64,000 nt of DNA, from assembly GCF_016861975.1 (NCBI RefSeq), contig NZ_BOMB01000019.1, forward strand, positions 62,001 through 126,000, read 5' to 3'. The notes beneath the pieces were generated by a model. It made no database searches. It saw only the letters and a list, made by a program, of their open reading frames with translations, and was not told the DNA's origin. The position numbers and the translations under genes were made by a program. This DNA comes from Actinocatenispora rupis. GTDB lineage: Bacteria; Actinomycetota; Actinomycetes; Mycobacteriales; Micromonosporaceae. Shown here one piece after another: positions 34,265 to 42,420 of this stretch. Numbering within the stretch: position 1 is the first letter of the stretch; every line of letters begins with the position of its first letter.

Positions 34265-34583
34265 GGGTCTCACCTCCTCGCGTGGTGTCACGGCTGTCGG
34301 CACGGTACCGCAGCGCGGCCGTTCCGCCCACGTGTTTTCCGGTCGCCCGGGCACGGCGGTGGCGCGGGACGGTGTTCCGTGCGGCGGCCACGAATCCGTC
34401 GACGGCGGGACGTCGCGGGTGCCGATCGGCGCGCGGGCCGGAGATTTGATCACGATGCGCGATTTGGTGCTGACTTCTTGCATCTTTCCGGTGGCTACGC
34501 CATGCTTACCCGCGTCCGCTTGATCCCTCGTTGATACCGCTCGGTGTGTTGATCACGTCTGGGCGATACGAGCGGAGGAACGC
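34265..34583. other. Divergent promoter region of the pentapeptide cluster
   Basis: About 320 bases, the 3' half being unusually A/T-rich for this window. It carries two copies of TTGATCACG (34446-34454 and 34549-34557), each containing the palindrome TGATCA. The second copy lies 26 bases before the P450 start. These may be regulator sites for the biosynthetic operon. Confidence 0.4.
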
Positions 34584-35753
34584 ATGCCCGAGCTGACGTC
34601 ACGCGACCCGATCCTGGCCCTCGCCGAGCCGCCGGTCCGCGCCGACCCGTACCCGGCGTACGCGAGGATGCGGGAGACGACGCCGGTGTTCTTCTACGAG
34701 CGGCTCGACTCGTGGATGTTCACCCGGTACGCGGACTGCGTCGAGGTGCTGCGCGACACGACCCGGTTCGCCGCGGACTGGCGCCGCGTCGGCGAACGCG
34801 TACCGCCGCGGGCGATCAACATGCTCACCCTCGACCCGCCCGAGCACACCGTCGTGCGCCGACTGTTCATCGAGGTACTGCGGGCGCAGGACCAGGCGGC
34901 GCTGACGGCGACGATCGCCGGGCACACCGCGGAACTGCTCGACCGGCTCGCGCGCCGCCCGTCCTTCGACGTCCTGACCGAGCTGGCGGAACCGCTCGCG
35001 CTGTCCACGACCGCCGCGTACCTGGGAGTGCCGGCGCCGGACGTGGCGTGGACGAGCCGGATCGGCCGCGCGGTGGGCGCCGCCATGGACGCCGGACTCT
35101 GGCCGGACCGCGCCGGTCCGGTACGCGAGGCGCAGGAGGAACTCGCCGTCCTCGTCGACGGCTGGCTCGCCGATCCGCCCGACACCGGCATCCTCGGCAC
35201 GCTGGCCCGGCGTACCGCGGGCTGCGGCGTGGATCCGTCGGTACTGGCGAACACGGTGCGGGGGCTGCTGTTCAGCGGGTACAGCTCGGGCAGCAAGCTG
35301 CTGGCGCAGATCCTGGTGGCGTTGCTGCACGAGCGGTCGTTCGGGCTCGCGGACTGGCGGGCCGCCGAACCGGGCCGCGCCGTCGAGGAACTCGTCCGCT
35401 ACTGCTCGCCGATCCACGCGGTCGCCCGCGCCTGCCTGACCGACACGACCGTCGGCGGTACGCGGGTGCGCGCCGGGCAGGCGGTCACGCTGCTGCTGGT
35501 CGCCGCGAACCGCGACCCGGACCGGTTCGCCGCGCCGGAGACCGTACGGCTCGACCGCTACCCCAACCCGCACCTGGGTCTCGGCCGCGGCCCCAAGTCC
35601 TGCCTCGGCAACCCGTACTCGACGGCTCTGGTGCGGGCGTTCCTCGACCGCCTCGCCGACCGGTACCCGGGGGTGCGGGCGCTGGACGAGCCGACGTGGC
35701 AGCAGAACCTGACGCTGCGCAGCATCGACCGGTTCACCACGGCACTGGCCTGA
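34584..35753 (+). CDS. Cytochrome P450 (first of two in the pentapeptide cluster, 389 aa)
   Basis: A soluble bacterial P450. The heme-ligand loop is HLGLGRGPKSCLGNPYST with Cys340 (Leu replaces the usual first Phe). The ExxR pair is E269/R272 in VEELVRYCSP. The I-helix, normally A-G-x-D/E-T, reads S-G-Y-S-S-G (residues 231-236), so the acid-alcohol pair that protonates bound oxygen is absent. PVFFYERLDSWMFTRY and LTLDPPEHTVVRRLF are typical N-terminal landmarks. GCGGAGGAA precedes the ATG by four bases. It opens a same-strand biosynthetic run that includes the MRYWY mini-gene. It is one of two candidates to cross-link that peptide; oxidation of the product is the alternative. Confidence 0.9.
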   Translation: MPELTSRDPILALAEPPVRADPYPAYARMRETTPVFFYERLDSWMFTRYADCVEVLRDTTRFAADWRRVGERVPPRAINMLTLDPPEHTVVRRLFIEVLRAQDQAALTATIAGHTAELLDRLARRPSFDVLTELAEPLALSTTAAYLGVPAPDVAWTSRIGRAVGAAMDAGLWPDRAGPVREAQEELAVLVDGWLADPPDTGILGTLARRTAGCGVDPSVLANTVRGLLFSGYSSGSKLLAQILVALLHERSFGLADWRAAEPGRAVEELVRYCSPIHAVARACLTDTTVGGTRVRAGQAVTLLLVAANRDPDRFAAPETVRLDRYPNPHLGLGRGPKSCLGNPYSTALVRAFLDRLADRYPGVRALDEPTWQQNLTLRSIDRFTTALA

Positions 35754-35764
35754 CGGAGGGCGCG

Positions 35765-36400
35765 ATGCTGTCGATCGTGGGTGCGTCGTTCGGCCGGACC
35801 GGGACCTCGTCGGCCCGGGAAGCGTTGGTACGACTGGGTTTCGGGCCGTGCCACGGGATGCGGCAGCTGTTCACCGACGACGGGCACGCCGCGGCGTGGT
35901 TGCGCGCGGCGGACGGCGGACCCGTCGACTGGCCGCGCCTGCTCGACGGGTACCGGGCGACCGTGGCGTGGCCCGCGTCGTACTTCTGGCGCGAGCTGGC
36001 CGACGCGTTCCCGCGGGCCCGGGTGCTGCTGCTCGCCCGCGACCCCGCCAGGTGGTACGACAGCGTCGCCGCGACGCTGTTCCGGACCCGGCCGGCGGAC
36101 GCCACGACCGATGCGCGCACCCCGATACGGGACCGGGCGATCGAGCGGATCGTCTGGCAGGGCACGTTCGGCGGCCGGTTCGCCGATCGGGAGTACGCGA
36201 TCGGCGTGTACGGCGACCACCTGGCACGGGTGCGCCGGGAGGTCCCCGCGAACCGGCTCGTCGAGGTGGACGTCGCCGACGGCTGGGCGCCGCTGTGCGC
36301 CGCGCTCGACGTCGCCGTACCGGACGAGCCGTTCCCGGTGGCGAACACGACGGAGGAGTACCTGACGCGGGCGCGGCGCGCGGGCGCGCTGGCCGACTGA
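35765..36400 (+). CDS. Sulfotransferase-family protein (211 aa)
   Basis: A P-loop protein of the Sulfotransfer_4 type, which transfers sulfate from PAPS. The 5'-phosphosulfate loop is IVGASFGRTGTSSAREAL near residue 4; the 3'-phosphate site is ARVLLLARDPARWYDSV near residue 80. It is somewhat shorter than many members but both sites are intact. GGAGGG precedes the ATG at 35765, 11 bases after the P450 stop, so the two are co-transcribed. In this context it could sulfate a phenol of a tyrosine-derived product, which is inference. Confidence 0.85.
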   Translation: MLSIVGASFGRTGTSSAREALVRLGFGPCHGMRQLFTDDGHAAAWLRAADGGPVDWPRLLDGYRATVAWPASYFWRELADAFPRARVLLLARDPARWYDSVAATLFRTRPADATTDARTPIRDRAIERIVWQGTFGGRFADREYAIGVYGDHLARVRREVPANRLVEVDVADGWAPLCAALDVAVPDEPFPVANTTEEYLTRARRAGALAD

Positions 36401-36417
36401 CACGACCGGGAGGACGG

Positions 36418-37197
36418 ATGGCGACAGCGGTGGACCTGAGCGTCTCGGCGGACACCGACCCGTACGGGCGGGTGGCCGGCCTGTACGACCTGCTGCACAT
36501 CGGGCCGGGATCGCCGGAACTGGTGCGGTTCTTCGCCGACCGGGCGCCGAGCGGCGGTCGGGCACTGGAGATCGGGCCGGGTACGGGCCGGATGACGCTC
36601 GCCGTCGCCGAGCACGTCGACCGCCTGTACTGCCTGGAGCGGTCCGCGTCGATGCGCGCCGTGCTGTACACGAAGCTCGCGGCGCGGCCGGAGCTGCGCG
36701 ACCGGGTCACGGTACTCGACGCGGCCAGCCCGGACGTGCCGTTCGACCGGCCGTTCGACTACGTCTACCTGGCGGCCGTACTGGAGCACGTGCCGCACGA
36801 CGCGCGCCGGGACTTCTTCGGCGCGCTGGCCGGGCAGCTGGCGCCGGGCGGGGTACTGGCGACCGACATGGTGCACGACGAGCCCGTACCGGACCAGCCC
36901 GAGCGCGAGGTACGCGAGGCGTGGCAGGGCGACTGCCGGTACACGCTGTCGTCGGCGGCCAGCCCGCTCGGGCCGGGGCTCGCGCTGGTCCGGCACGTCT
37001 ACCGCACCTGGTACCGGGGGGAGGTGGTGGCCACGGACACCGTGCAGCGACGGCACTTCCTGCACCACCCGGACGACGTGCTCGCCGACCTGGCCGCCGT
37101 CGGGCTCAGCCCCGTCGACGGCTCCGCGGTCACCGGGCCGGACTCGCCGCTGGCGGACAAGGGCACCCTCGTCGCCCGCCGTACGGACGCGGGCTGA
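36418..37197 (+). CDS. SAM-dependent class I methyltransferase (259 aa)
   Basis: A small-molecule methyltransferase. Motif I is ALEIGPGTGRMTLAV near residue 42, motif II-like LYCLERSASMRAVL follows, and motif IV-like DYVYLAAVLEHVPHD lies near residue 117. The C-terminal part (GEVVATDTVQRRHFLHHPDD) forms a substrate lid as in glycine/coclaurine-type O- or N-methyltransferases. GGGAGGAC precedes the ATG, 17 bases after the sulfotransferase stop. It lies immediately upstream of the MRYWY mini-gene. Cittilin, a related cross-linked tyrosine peptide, also has a methyltransferase, which supports a tailoring role. Confidence 0.9.
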   Translation: MATAVDLSVSADTDPYGRVAGLYDLLHIGPGSPELVRFFADRAPSGGRALEIGPGTGRMTLAVAEHVDRLYCLERSASMRAVLYTKLAARPELRDRVTVLDAASPDVPFDRPFDYVYLAAVLEHVPHDARRDFFGALAGQLAPGGVLATDMVHDEPVPDQPEREVREAWQGDCRYTLSSAASPLGPGLALVRHVYRTWYRGEVVATDTVQRRHFLHHPDDVLADLAAVGLSPVDGSAVTGPDSPLADKGTLVARRTDAG

Positions 37198-37263
37198 GCC
37201 GGCCGCAGACCCACCGTGCCGGTCCACCGGGGCCGGTCGGGCGTCGTGGGAGGGAGGTGCGCC

Positions 37264-37281
37264 ATGCGCTACTGGTACTGA
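37264..37281 (+). CDS. Pentapeptide RiPP precursor, biarylitide (bytA)-like: Met-Arg-Tyr-Trp-Tyr
   Basis: An 18-base gene, ATG CGC TAC TGG TAC TGA, encoding MRYWY. It is preceded by GGGAGGGAGG six bases before the ATG, one of the strongest ribosome-binding sites here. It lies alone in a 165-base gap between the methyltransferase and the beta-hydroxylase-like gene. Known biarylitide precursors such as MRYYH are likewise 18-base genes next to a P450, which joins the aromatic side chains of residues 3 and 5; the first two residues are then removed. Here Tyr3, Trp4 and Tyr5 form a wholly aromatic tripeptide core. The expected product would be a cross-linked Tyr-Trp-Tyr, then tailored. The identity is inferred by analogy and needs product data. 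Confidence 0.8.
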   Translation: MRYWY

Positions 37282-37296
37282 TGCGATCGCCGAACC

Positions 37297-37326
37297 GCCG
37301 TGGCCCGGTTCACCCCGGGCCACGGC
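37297..37326 (+). terminator. Perfect hairpin just after the pentapeptide gene (partial terminator or RNA-stabilising element)
   Basis: A perfect 12-bp inverted repeat (arm GCCGTGGCCCGG at 37297-37308 with 37315-37326) with a six-base loop starts 15 bases after the pentapeptide stop and ends 36 bases before the next ATG. Such an element can leave a short stable transcript that makes precursor in excess of enzymes. Confidence 0.7.
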
Positions 37327-37362
37327 GACGCCAGCCGAAGCCGAGCAGAAGGGGTGCGCACG

Positions 37363-38319
37363 ATGACCAGTGACCCGGCGACCGCCGCGGTCCCGCTCCG
37401 CCGCCGGTACGAGGTGGCGCCGCTCGCCGCGGACGTCCGCGCGCTGGCCGCCGACCCGTGGCGGGCGCAGCGGTCCGTGGGCCAGGACGGCGTGACCCGG
37501 GAGTCCACAGTTGACTGGAAGATCCTGGCGCTGCGCAGCCCCGGCGGCGACCCGGACCGTACCGACGCGGGCGGTGCCGGGCTGGTCGAGCACGCCGCCA
37601 CCCCGCACCTGGCCGGCGCCGGCGCGCTGGCCGCGCTGCTGGCCGACTTCCCGCTGCCGCTGCTGGGCGTACGGCTGATGGCGCTGGGTCCGGGAGCGGC
37701 GTCGCGCGTGCACCGGGACGCCAAGTGCGGGCCGCCGTGGGGACTCGTACGGCTGCACGTCCCGATCGTCACGAACCCCGGCGCGGTCGTGGTCATCGAC
37801 GGCACCGAGTACCACTGGGAGGCGGGTCGGTTGTGGTTCGGCGACTTCGACCGCACCCACCAGGTCCGCAACGACGGCGAGGCGACCCGGATCCATCTCG
37901 TACTCGACTGCCGGACCGGGCCCGCGCTGCGTGACCTGGTACCGGACTGGGCGCGCGGGCTGGCCGACGGGATGCTGCCGGGCCGGCCGGACGTACCGCT
38001 GGATCCGTTGCGGCTCAACGATTTCCGGTGCCGGTTCGAGCTGCCCGCCCGGTTCGCCGAATGGTCCGAGGAGGAGCCGGTCGCCGCCGCGGACGCCACC
38101 CTGCCCGCCGAGGTACGCGTCGACGGCGACCGGCTGGTGCTGGTCGTGGCCGGGCGGCCGACGTTCGGGCTGGTGCACGTGGGCGGCGGCGAGTTCCGGC
38201 TGGCCGGCTGGTCGGAGGAACGCACCCTGCGCCTCGCGCTCGACGCGCCTACCCCGGCCGTGCACCTGGTGGTCCGGCACGGCACCACCACCCACGAGAC
38301 GGTACGGCCGGTCGCGTGA
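37363..38319 (+). CDS. Aspartyl/asparaginyl beta-hydroxylase-like dioxygenase (318 aa)
   Basis: A probable Fe(II)/2-oxoglutarate oxygenase of the Asp_Arg_Hydrox type. The metal triad is visible: SRVHRDAKCG near residue 111 (His-x-Asp) and the distal His in DRTHQVRNDGE near residue 165, with Arg in TRIHLVLDC for 2-oxoglutarate. A second C-terminal domain of about 110 residues (LRLNDFRCRFELPARFAEW onward) has no name that I recognise. AAGGGG precedes the ATG at 37363. Its stop overlaps the next GTG (GTGA). As family members hydroxylate beta-carbons of residues in peptides, it is a good candidate to hydroxylate the MRYWY-derived peptide. Confidence 0.82.
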   Translation: MTSDPATAAVPLRRRYEVAPLAADVRALAADPWRAQRSVGQDGVTRESTVDWKILALRSPGGDPDRTDAGGAGLVEHAATPHLAGAGALAALLADFPLPLLGVRLMALGPGAASRVHRDAKCGPPWGLVRLHVPIVTNPGAVVVIDGTEYHWEAGRLWFGDFDRTHQVRNDGEATRIHLVLDCRTGPALRDLVPDWARGLADGMLPGRPDVPLDPLRLNDFRCRFELPARFAEWSEEEPVAAADATLPAEVRVDGDRLVLVVAGRPTFGLVHVGGGEFRLAGWSEERTLRLALDAPTPAVHLVVRHGTTTHETVRPVA

Positions 38320-39881
38320 CCGCCGATCCCGAGGTACTCGTCGTCGGCGGTGGACTCTGCGGCCTGTCCACCGCCCTGTTCCTCGCCCACCACGGGGTAC
38401 GGGTGCTGCTGGTGGAGCGGCATCCGGCTCTGTTGAGCCATCCCCGGCAGCGCAGCGTGAACGTCCGGGTGATGGAGCTGTACCGCCAGGTCGGGCTCGC
38501 CGACGCGATCCGTGCCGCGCGCGCCGACTTCGTCACCGCCGGGGAGTACGTGGTGGTGCGGGCGCGGACGCTGGCGGAGGAGTACCGGCCGGTGGGGCAC
38601 CAGGGGGACGTGGCGGCGGCCGAGGACGCGAGCCCGTGCCGCGGTACGCCGATCGACCAGGACCGGGTCGAGGCGCTGGTCTGCGCGCGCGCTCGGGAGC
38701 TGGGCGCCCGCATCGAGTTCGGCACCGCGCTGGTGGAGCTGGCCGAGGACCCGGACGGCGTCACCGCGCTGCTGTCGACCGGCGCCACCACCCGCCGGGT
38801 ACGCGCCCGGTACCTCGTCGCCGCGGACGGCGCCGACGGCGGGATCCGCGCCACGATCGGCATTCCGCGCGCCACGTACGGGCCGGCGTTCGACCTGCTG
38901 ACCCTCCTCGTGCACGCCGACCTGCGGCCCGCGCTCGCCGGCCGTACGGTGCACATGGCGCACCTCGACCTCCCGCGGCCCCGCACGTACCTGATGGCGT
39001 TGGACCGGGACGGCACCCGCTGGGTGTTCGGCACCGCGGACGACCCGACCCGCGGCGAGCCCGACGACCGCGCCTGCGCCGAGCTGGTACGAGCCGCCGC
39101 CGGCCTGCCCGACGCCCCGGTACGGCTCCTTCCCCAGATCGCCGGTACCGACCGGCGCCTGCTGCGGTTCCGGGTCGGCGCCGCGCTCGCCGAGAAGTAC
39201 CGGGCGGGGCGGGTGTTCCTCGTCGGCGACGCGGCGCACCTGATGCCGCCGACCGGCGGGTTCGGCGGCGCCACCGGGGTCGCCGAGGCGCACAACCTGG
39301 CCTGGAAACTCGCCTGGGTACTCCGCGGCCGCGCCGGCGGCGACCTGCTCGACAGCTACCACGACGAGCGGCACCCGGTCGCGCTGTTCACCCTGCGGCA
39401 GGCGCTGGTGCGCGCCGCGGACCGCTTCGACACCGGCACCCCGGGCGAGCTCGTCGACCGCTCCACCGTCCTGCTCGGCCCCCGGTACGACTCGGCCGCG
39501 GTGCGCGGCGGCGGCCCCGACCCGGTGCCCGTCGGCGACCTGTCCGGTGCCCCCGGCAGCCGCGCCCCGCACGTCCCGCTGCCCGGCGACCGCTCGACCC
39601 TCGACCTGTACGGCACCCGCTTCGTCCTGCTCGCCGGCGCCGGCGCGGACGGCTGGGCACGCGCCGGCCGCCGGCACGGCGTGTCGACGTACCGGTTCGG
39701 ACCCGACCTGCCCGACGCCGCCGCCCGGCACGGCATCGGCCCGCTCGGCGCGCTGCTGGTCCGCCCGGACGGGTACGTGGCGTGGCGCTCGCCCGGCCCG
39801 TCCGCCGACCCCGACGGCACCCTGGCGGCCGTTCTCGCCACGATCCTCGCCGTACCCGAGCGGGCGGGGTCGGCACGGTGA
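38316..39881 (+). CDS. FAD-dependent aromatic hydroxylase (521 aa)
   Basis: A group A flavoprotein monooxygenase of the PheA/TfdB or polyketide-hydroxylase type. The ADP-binding motif is VLVVGGGLCGLSTALFLAHH at the N-terminus, the DG motif region is YLVAADGADGGIRATIGI near residue 163, and the GD motif is GRVFLVGDAAHLMPPTGGFG near residue 296. The C-terminal thioredoxin-like domain of about 150 residues is present. The GTG start overlaps the beta-hydroxylase stop. Such enzymes hydroxylate phenols or indoles, which fits the Tyr/Trp content of the nearby pentapeptide. It is coupled in turn to the second P450. Confidence 0.9.
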   Translation: MTADPEVLVVGGGLCGLSTALFLAHHGVRVLLVERHPALLSHPRQRSVNVRVMELYRQVGLADAIRAARADFVTAGEYVVVRARTLAEEYRPVGHQGDVAAAEDASPCRGTPIDQDRVEALVCARARELGARIEFGTALVELAEDPDGVTALLSTGATTRRVRARYLVAADGADGGIRATIGIPRATYGPAFDLLTLLVHADLRPALAGRTVHMAHLDLPRPRTYLMALDRDGTRWVFGTADDPTRGEPDDRACAELVRAAAGLPDAPVRLLPQIAGTDRRLLRFRVGAALAEKYRAGRVFLVGDAAHLMPPTGGFGGATGVAEAHNLAWKLAWVLRGRAGGDLLDSYHDERHPVALFTLRQALVRAADRFDTGTPGELVDRSTVLLGPRYDSAAVRGGGPDPVPVGDLSGAPGSRAPHVPLPGDRSTLDLYGTRFVLLAGAGADGWARAGRRHGVSTYRFGPDLPDAAARHGIGPLGALLVRPDGYVAWRSPGPSADPDGTLAAVLATILAVPERAGSAR

Positions 39882-41032
39882 CGCTGCCGGAGCTGCCGAC
39901 CCGCCGGGAGTGCCCCCACCTGCCGCCGTCCGGGTACGACGAGCTGCGCGCCGACGGTCCGCTCACCCGGGTACGGCTGCCCGACGGCCGGCCCGCCTGG
40001 CTCGTCACCGGGTACGCCGAGGCGCGGGCGCTGCTCGCCGACCCACGCCTGTCGTCCGACCGCTCGCACCCCGACTTCCCCGTACCGGCCCGGCCGGGTG
40101 GCGGACGCCCGCGCCCGGCGTTCCTCGGCACCCTCATCGGTACGGATCCGCCCGCGCACGACCGGCAGCGGCGGCTGCTCGCCGCCCGGTTCACCGCCCG
40201 GCGCGCCGCCGCGCTGCGCCCGTGGATACGGCGGGTCGTGGACGAGCGGATCGACCGGATGACCGCGACGGGCCGCTCCGCCGACCTCGTCGCCGACTTC
40301 GCCCTGCCCGTACCGTCGACGGTGATCTGCGGACTGCTCGGCGTGCCGTACGACGATCACGCGTTCTTCGAGGAGCAGGCCCGGCTCCGGCTCGACCCCG
40401 AGCACGGCCCGGACGCCATGCAGCGGCTCACCGAGTACCTGACGGATCTGTTGCGGCGCAAGGAGAAGCGGCCCGGCGACGGACTGCTCGACGAGCTGCT
40501 CGCGGACGGCACCGTGGACCGCGCGACGGTCCTGTCGCTCGCGCTGGTGCTGCTGGTCGCCGGGCACGGCAGTTCCGCCAACATGATCGCGCTCGGCGCG
40601 CTCGCCGCGCTCACCCGGCCGGACCTCGCCGCCGCCCTGCGCGACACCCGCGCCCGGCCCGCCGCGACCGAGGAACTGCTGCGCCACCTGTCCGTCGTGA
40701 CGATCGCGCCCCGCCGCGCCACCGCCGACATCACCGTCGCCGGCCGTACCGTGCACATCGACGACGCCGTACTCGTGGGTCTCGCCGCCGCCGACCACGA
40801 CCCCGGGTACGTCGAGGCGCCGGAACGGCTCGACCCGGGCCGGACCGTGCGCGGGCACCTGGCGTTCGGGCACGGCATCCACCAGTGCCTCGGGCAGAGC
40901 CTCGCGCGCGTCGAACTCGACCTCGCGTACGAGGCGCTGTTCACCCGGCTGCCGACGCTGCGCCTGGCCGTACCGGTGGACCGCCTGCCGGTACGACACG
41001 GCCTGCTCGCCGAACTCCCCGTCGCCTGGTGA
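39878..41032 (+). CDS. Cytochrome P450 (second in the cluster, CYP105-like sequence, 384 aa)
   Basis: A complete P450: heme loop AFGHGIHQCLGQSLAR with Cys337; ExxR as E266/R269 in EELLRHLSVV; N-terminal RLPDGRPAWLVTGYAEARAL and TDPPAHDRQRRLLAARF landmarks. The I-helix reads A-G-H-G-S-S (residues 228-233), where relatives have A-G-H-E-T-T, so the acid-alcohol pair is lost, as in the first P450. The GTG start overlaps the flavoprotein stop (GTGA). Loss of this pair suggests a reaction other than ordinary hydroxylation, such as radical side-chain coupling, and makes it a candidate cross-linking enzyme for MRYWY. Confidence 0.92.
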   Translation: MTLPELPTRRECPHLPPSGYDELRADGPLTRVRLPDGRPAWLVTGYAEARALLADPRLSSDRSHPDFPVPARPGGGRPRPAFLGTLIGTDPPAHDRQRRLLAARFTARRAAALRPWIRRVVDERIDRMTATGRSADLVADFALPVPSTVICGLLGVPYDDHAFFEEQARLRLDPEHGPDAMQRLTEYLTDLLRRKEKRPGDGLLDELLADGTVDRATVLSLALVLLVAGHGSSANMIALGALAALTRPDLAAALRDTRARPAATEELLRHLSVVTIAPRRATADITVAGRTVHIDDAVLVGLAAADHDPGYVEAPERLDPGRTVRGHLAFGHGIHQCLGQSLARVELDLAYEALFTRLPTLRLAVPVDRLPVRHGLLAELPVAW

Positions 41033-41034
41033 CC

Positions 41035-42420
41035 TCAGCCCCGGGTACGGCTGTGGTGCGCCGCGGCGGCGACGGCGGCCACGTCCCGCGGGTACGTGCG
41101 CAGCGCCGTCAGCGCCAGCAGCCCCGCCAGTGGCAACGGTACGAGGAACAGCAGCATGGTGAGTTCCAGGCTGTCGGCGCCGCGCCGCGCCAGCCACACC
41201 GACGTGACACCGAACGCGACGGGCGCCACCGCCTCCGCCAGCGACCGCAGCACCGTGCGTACGGCCTCGGCGCGGCCCCACAGCGCCGGGTGGATGATGT
41301 CCAGCCGCGCCGCGTCCAGCGGCGGGTTCGCCGCGCCCAGCAGCGCCGCGCCGGCCATCAGCAACGGCACCGCCACCACTGCCGTACTCGTCACCACGGC
41401 CGGCGCGAACACCGGCGCCAGCGCCAGCAGGCACACCGCCGGTACCGCCACCCGAGCCGCGCGTACCCGGCCGTGGTGCAGCAGGCGGTCGGACAGCCGG
41501 CCGCCGACGACCACGCCCACCAGCGCGCCGACGCCGATCGCCACCACCAGCAGGCTCGCGACCGACTTCGGCACGCCGTAGTGCTGCCCGGCGAACAGGA
41601 TCGCGAACGACCGGACCGCCGCGAAGAAGAAGTACCCGAGCGCCGAGCCGACGATGATGACCACGTTCGTCCGCACGCTCAGCACGTACCGCAGCGCCGC
41701 CCACGGCGACAGCCGCTCCGGGTGCGGCGGGGGAGCCGTACCGCCGGCGGCACCGGTCAACGGCGCGACCGCCGGGTCGGCGCGCAGCGCGGGCTGGCGA
41801 CCGCGGGCCGGCTCCGGCAGCCGCCACACCAGCCACGCCACGGCCACCGCCACCGGTACCAGCCACCAGAACGCGAACCGCCACGACGCCACCGCGGAGA
41901 TCTCCCCGGCGCCGACGTACCCGACGCCGCTGCCGACCAGCTCGCCGGACAACACGATCCCGTACACCCGGCTGCGCTGCGCCGCGGGGAAGAAGTCGCC
42001 GGTCAGGGACGCCACCGTCGGTCCGGTGGTCGCCGCGGCCAGGCCCAGCAGCGCCCGCCCGGCCAGCAGCCACCAGTACGACGGGGCCGCCGCCGACACC
42101 GCCGTCGCCACCGCCCAGACCGCGACGCTCGCCCCGAGCAACCGGGTACGACGGGTCCGGTCGGTCAGTACGCCCACCGGCACCGTGCCCGCCGCCCCCA
42201 CCAGCGTGACCACCGAGACGAGCAGGCCGATCTGCGCGTTGTCCACGCCGTACGCGCGCTCGACGTTGTCGGTCACCGCCGCCATCGCGGCCAGGTCCGC
42301 ACCGCTGAGCCCCACGGCCGCGGCCAGCACGACCGCCACCCGACGCTCGATCCCCGCACCCGGCCACCGCCCGGCGACGCCGCCGCGCGCCCGGCGGCCC
42401 GTACCGTCACCCGTGCACAC
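41035..42420 (-). CDS. MFS transporter, probable exporter (461 aa)
   Basis: A twelve-helix major-facilitator transporter. The first helix (VAVVLAAAVGLSGADLAAMA) and the loop 2-3 signature GVLTDRTRRTRLLG are clear, and YGIVLSGELVGSGVGYVGAG is a central helix. A charged loop of about 45 residues separates the halves. GTG 42420 is the chosen start. It converges on the second P450, with only two bases between the stops, which suggests a shared locus although on the other strand. Export of the cluster's product is the natural guess. Confidence 0.85.
   Translation of the reverse strand: MCTGDGTGRRARGGVAGRWPGAGIERRVAVVLAAAVGLSGADLAAMAAVTDNVERAYGVDNAQIGLLVSVVTLVGAAGTVPVGVLTDRTRRTRLLGASVAVWAVATAVSAAAPSYWWLLAGRALLGLAAATTGPTVASLTGDFFPAAQRSRVYGIVLSGELVGSGVGYVGAGEISAVASWRFAFWWLVPVAVAVAWLVWRLPEPARGRQPALRADPAVAPLTGAAGGTAPPPHPERLSPWAALRYVLSVRTNVVIIVGSALGYFFFAAVRSFAILFAGQHYGVPKSVASLLVVAIGVGALVGVVVGGRLSDRLLHHGRVRAARVAVPAVCLLALAPVFAPAVVTSTAVVAVPLLMAGAALLGAANPPLDAARLDIIHPALWGRAEAVRTVLRSLAEAVAPVAFGVTSVWLARRGADSLELTMLLFLVPLPLAGLLALTALRTYPRDVAAVAAAAHHSRTRG

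Noticed and set aside
34502-34534. Ten-residue frame MLTRVRLIPR upstream of the first P450 as a second precursor
   Set aside because: It lacks aromatic residues and a ribosome-binding site.
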